Shown here: positions 60,907-64,000 of the stretch, piece after piece
Layout of the letters: every line of letters starts with the position of its first letter
Numbering within the stretch: position 1 is the stretch's first letter
Source: Methanolobus psychrotolerans
GTDB taxonomy: Archaea > Halobacteriota > Methanosarcinia > Methanosarcinales > Methanosarcinaceae
Direction of reading: 5' to 3'
Assembly: GCF_002243045.1 (NCBI RefSeq)
Contig: NZ_MBKP01000003.1
Coordinates: 1-64,000 of the forward strand
DNA: 64,000 nt
Program-made: the position numbers and the translations under genes
The notes under the pieces: model-generated
The model's input: the letters and a program-made list of their open reading frames with translations, nothing else
Told to the model about the DNA's origin: nothing
The model's database searches: none

Positions 60907-63900
60907 TTATTTGAAATTACTTTCCAAAATAGCCAGCTCAGCTTTCATCTTTTCCAGCAGCTCCGGAATTTTTTCATTTTCTAGTTCTACAGCTTTTTCC
61001 AGCTCGCCTGTCAGATCTGCCATGATGGAAAAACCAATATTAAGAGAAGTACCTTTGATGCAGTGTGCACTGCTTCTTACCTTTTCCATATCATTTTGGG
61101 AAAATGAATCTGTAATATCTTCAAAATTACGGGCAAGGGATGATATTGCCATAAAGATAAGATTATCATACAGTTCTTTATTGCCATTCACACTTCCCAT
61201 TAATGAATCCCCATCAAAATGAACAGGAGGTCCGTTTTCATGACTCCGTTTCACTGGCTCCGGATTTTCCTGTTCAAGCAACCATTTATTTAAAATATGA
61301 TTAATTGTATCTGATACTATTGGTTTTGTAACATAATCATCCATTCCTGCCTCAATGCATCGTTCTTTTTCTCCTTTGAAAATACCGGCTGTCAGAGCAA
61401 TTATGGGTGTACGTTTATCGTTTCCACTCCCGGTGCTTCTTATCAAAGCAGTTGCATCATACCCGCTAAATTCAGGCATCTGTATGTCCATGAATATTAT
61501 GTCAGGTTTATTCTCCCTGTACATCCGGACAGCTTCTTTTCCGTCTTTTGCCTGCAGTATCTTTGCCCCGGGTAACAGGCTGGAAATAATTATCGATGCG
61601 AGGATCATGTTTGTTTCATTGTCTTCAGCAATGAGGATACTATAATTACGGTTGTTGCTCCCCAGATGTGGAATAGGTAAAATCACTTTTTCATTTAGTT
61701 CATTATTCATGTCCATTTTTCTGGAAGAATTGGATTGACATATTGCATCAAAGAGTTCTGCCTTCCTGACAGGTTTGATAATGCTGGCACAGATACCCAG
61801 TTCACTGTTTTCATCATGCTTTGAGGAGATATCGGTTGAATCGCGCATCAGGATAGCAGGAACTCCCGTAGGCAGTTTGCTTTCCCTGCGCATGTTACGG
61901 ACCAGTTCATATCCTCCCATTACAGGCATATAAATATCAGCAATGATAAGGTCGTATTCGGTGTCATTGTTCAGCATATCCAGTGCTTTTGTACCACTTG
62001 ATGCAATATCAGCTTTAATATCAAATCTTTGCAGCATGTTTTGCAAGATGGAGAGATTGTTGCTGTTATCATCTACAATAAGGACTTTACGAATGGTTTG
62101 CAGATCATTGATACAACAACTGTCTATCTGTTCACTTTGCTCTGTGGAAAAGGGTACTGTAAAATAGAATCTGCTTCCCTTTCCCTCTTCACTTTCAAGC
62201 TCGAGTTTTGATCCCATTTTCTCCAGCAATTTATTGGAGATGCTCAGACCAAGTCCGGTCCCACCGTATTTACGGGTTATAGTACCGTCTGCCTGTGAGA
62301 ATGAATCAAATATCCGGGATATATTCTCCCCTGCGATTCCTATTCCCGTATCCCTTACTGAAAATGTGAATTCCATTTCCTGTAACTTTCCGGCAGTTGA
62401 GGAAGCTTCGACTTTAAGCTCGATCTCTCCGGCTGAGGTGAACTTTATTGCATTACCCAACAGATTTACCAGTACCTGTCTCAATCTTAACCTGTCAGCG
62501 ACAATATAACGTGGCAAGTCAGGGGACATGTTCATCAACAGTTCAAGGCCTTTCTCATGAACTCTGTATTTCAACATATCCGTAATTTGTTCGCACAATT
62601 CTACCAGATCAATTCTTTCAGTATCAAGTTCCAGTTTGCCAGCCTCTATTTTTGATATGTCAAGTACATCATTGATAAGATCAAGTAATAAACTGGCAGA
62701 CGTCGATACTGTTTTCATGTAACGAAACTGCTGATCGCTTAGCTCTGATTTCAAAAGCAGATCAGAAAAACCAATAATTCCATTCAGAGGAGTGCGCATT
62801 TCGTGGCTCATATTTGCAAGGAATTCCGATTTGGCCTTGTTGGCAGCGTTTGCTTTTTCTTCGGCTTCTTTGTTCTCATTGATGCTGATATGTGTTCCGT
62901 ACATGTGCAAAGGCTTTCCTGTAGGATCATACATGGCTATTCTTCCATGAGCACGAACCCACATCCACCGCTTTTCTTTGTGCCACATCCTGTATTCTGC
63001 CATAAAAAGCTGGTTTTTCCCTTCGATCGTGTCCTGCAATTTCCGGGTGACCAGCCCTGCATCATCAGGATGTATCATTTTGGCCCACACATCAAGGTTA
63101 TAATGAGTAAAGTCGCTTGTAGTGTATCCGGTGATCTTTTCCCAGCTATCAAGTCCCTGCAAAGTAATATCGCCAGTTATCAGGTCAAGGTCCCATATTC
63201 CGGCACATGTTGCTTTTAGTGCCATATCAAGTAGTTCTGTCCTGTTCTGTAACTGTTCCTGGACTATCTTGCGTTCATTGATATCACGGACTACTGCAAG
63301 CACCCGCTCCTCACCGGATATCTCTGTTTTCTTCTGTGAGACCTCTACCCAGAAAGACTCACCGTTCTCTTTTTTTGCCAGCCATTCAAACACATGAGGT
63401 CCTTGCTCAATGGTCCTTTTTGTGTGTTCTATGGCCTCTTTTTCAGTGTAGGGAAAAACATTAGTACACATATCACAGATGCTACCCGACAACACCCTTT
63501 CCTTTGTAGTATAGCCATACATCCTGAGCATGGCATCATTGACATCAAGTATCTTCCTAGTAGTAATATCATGAATGAAAATGGCTTCGTTGGTCGAATT
63601 GAATATTTCCCTATAGTTCTTCTCACTTTTACGCAGGGCTTTCTGGTCACGTACACGCTCAGAAACATCCCGGCATGCACAGAAGACCAATCTCTGGCCG
63701 CCACGTATCACCTCATTGGAGCTGATCTCCACGTCTATGAATGTACCATCCTTACGAATATGGCGTGTTAAGAAATACTCCTCAGTAGTATGGACATTAT
63801 GCAGCATGTGTAAGAGTTCACTACGTGTCCATTGCTTGTCCCACTCCCATATATGCAGCTTCATTATTTCTTCGGGAGAGTAACCCAACATTTTTGCAAA

Positions 63901-64000
63901 TTTCTCGTTTGCTTCGTAGACCTTGCCATTTAGATCAAGAATCACGCCCCCATCCCTGGATTGCTCAATAAGCAGCCGTCTCCATACAGCCTCTTCAGCG
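60907..64000 (-). CDS. Hybrid histidine kinase, 5' end beyond window
   Basis: At least 1,030 residues; the frame stays open through the right edge, so the true start is outside. Visible domains in order: three PAS domains (about residues 1-95, 105-230 and 240-370), a HisKA dimerisation domain with the phospho-His in NMSHEMRTPL, an HATPase domain (NLLGNAIKFTSAGEIELKVE, DTGIGIAGEN, GGTGLGLSI), two receiver domains (Asp in DLIIADIYMPVMGG and in DIIFMDIQMPEFSG) and a C-terminal Hpt domain (SSAHCIKGTSLNIGF). No TM segment is seen, so it is probably a cytosolic phosphorelay sensor. No response regulator gene is adjacent. Confidence 0.93.
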   Translation of the reverse strand, partial: AEEAVWRRLLIEQSRDGGVILDLNGKVYEANEKFAKMLGYSPEEIMKLHIWEWDKQWTRSELLHMLHNVHTTEEYFLTRHIRKDGTFIDVEISSNEVIRGGQRLVFCACRDVSERVRDQKALRKSEKNYREIFNSTNEAIFIHDITTRKILDVNDAMLRMYGYTTKERVLSGSICDMCTNVFPYTEKEAIEHTKRTIEQGPHVFEWLAKKENGESFWVEVSQKKTEISGEERVLAVVRDINERKIVQEQLQNRTELLDMALKATCAGIWDLDLITGDITLQGLDSWEKITGYTTSDFTHYNLDVWAKMIHPDDAGLVTRKLQDTIEGKNQLFMAEYRMWHKEKRWMWVRAHGRIAMYDPTGKPLHMYGTHISINENKEAEEKANAANKAKSEFLANMSHEMRTPLNGIIGFSDLLLKSELSDQQFRYMKTVSTSASLLLDLINDVLDISKIEAGKLELDTERIDLVELCEQITDMLKYRVHEKGLELLMNMSPDLPRYIVADRLRLRQVLVNLLGNAIKFTSAGEIELKVEASSTAGKLQEMEFTFSVRDTGIGIAGENISRIFDSFSQADGTITRKYGGTGLGLSISNKLLEKMGSKLELESEEGKGSRFYFTVPFSTEQSEQIDSCCINDLQTIRKVLIVDDNSNNLSILQNMLQRFDIKADIASSGTKALDMLNNDTEYDLIIADIYMPVMGGYELVRNMRRESKLPTGVPAILMRDSTDISSKHDENSELGICASIIKPVRKAELFDAICQSNSSRKMDMNNELNEKVILPIPHLGSNNRNYSILIAEDNETNMILASIIISSLLPGAKILQAKDGKEAVRMYRENKPDIIFMDIQMPEFSGYDATALIRSTGSGNDKRTPIIALTAGIFKGEKERCIEAGMDDYVTKPIVSDTINHILNKWLLEQENPEPVKRSHENGPPVHFDGDSLMGSVNGNKELYDNLIFMAISSLARNFEDITDSFSQNDMEKVRSSAHCIKGTSLNIGFSIMADLTGELEKAVELENEKIPELLEKMKAELAILESNFK

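Noticed and set aside
1-64000. tRNA, rRNA genes and CRISPR arrays
   Set aside because: I looked for T-loop motifs in the gaps and for regularly spaced repeats; none was convincing.

Overview
The window is archaeal and most likely from a methylotrophic methanogen of the Methanosarcinaceae, with a motile Methanolobus- or Methanococcoides-type organism fitting best. The evidence is archaeal ribosomal proteins (L39e, L31e, LX, S19e), aIF6, prefoldin and PDCD5, archaellins with class III signal peptides, methanogen families such as DUF2117, a remnant of a methyltransferase corrinoid protein, and SSS symporters paired with tiny methanogen-type accessory proteins. Species is not decidable from sequence alone.

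Layout. 1-5.6 kb is accessory DNA: a transposase tail, an orphan NuoB/FpoB-like subunit behind three evenly spaced palindromic operators, a MarR regulator, a decayed Cas1-like fragment, an M18 aminopeptidase, a thioredoxin/ferredoxin pair and a methyltransferase. 5.6-10.7 kb holds two copies of a [40-residue membrane peptide + SSS symporter] unit and a 196-bp MITE-like element. 10.9-13.7 kb carries a metallo-beta-lactamase-fold protein, DUF2117, a winged-helix regulator and a ThiS-like protein.

12.9-35.3 kb is the notable region. A dense minus-strand block encodes two KaiC/RecA-type ATPases (one plus-strand), a MinD-type ATPase, and CheF-like, V4R, Sm-like and roadblock-like proteins, a large coiled-coil protein, two GNAT acetyltransferases, two complete histone-deacetylase-family enzymes, two membrane-anchored surface proteins and four archaellins. 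The archaellins form two pairs, each divergent from a 7-TM protein, produced by a segmental duplication that kept a 20-bp box in both divergent promoters. No archaellum motor gene (arlC-J) and no cheA/cheY lies in the window, so this is an archaellin-linked accessory and signalling locus. I read it as a candidate reversible-acetylation system tied to archaellum or surface regulation.

35.4-44.2 kb is housekeeping: trpCBA behind a TGTACA inverted repeat, then the archaeal run rps19e-pdcd5-PP-loop-rpl39e-rpl31e-eif6-rplX-pfdA-ftsY, then purA. 44.2-55.4 kb mixes small membrane and surface proteins, a CPBP protease, DUF1616, a ferredoxin, a YkgJ-type Cys-cluster protein, a strange 762-residue protein, a polyprenol-kinase-like protein, DUF4177, an IS1-type remnant and a truncated corrinoid protein. 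55.7-59.7 kb encodes aconitase and citrate synthase, the oxidative arm that supplies 2-oxoglutarate. The window closes with an SRPBCC protein, a small membrane protein and a hybrid histidine kinase that runs off the right edge. No rRNA, tRNA or CRISPR array was seen.
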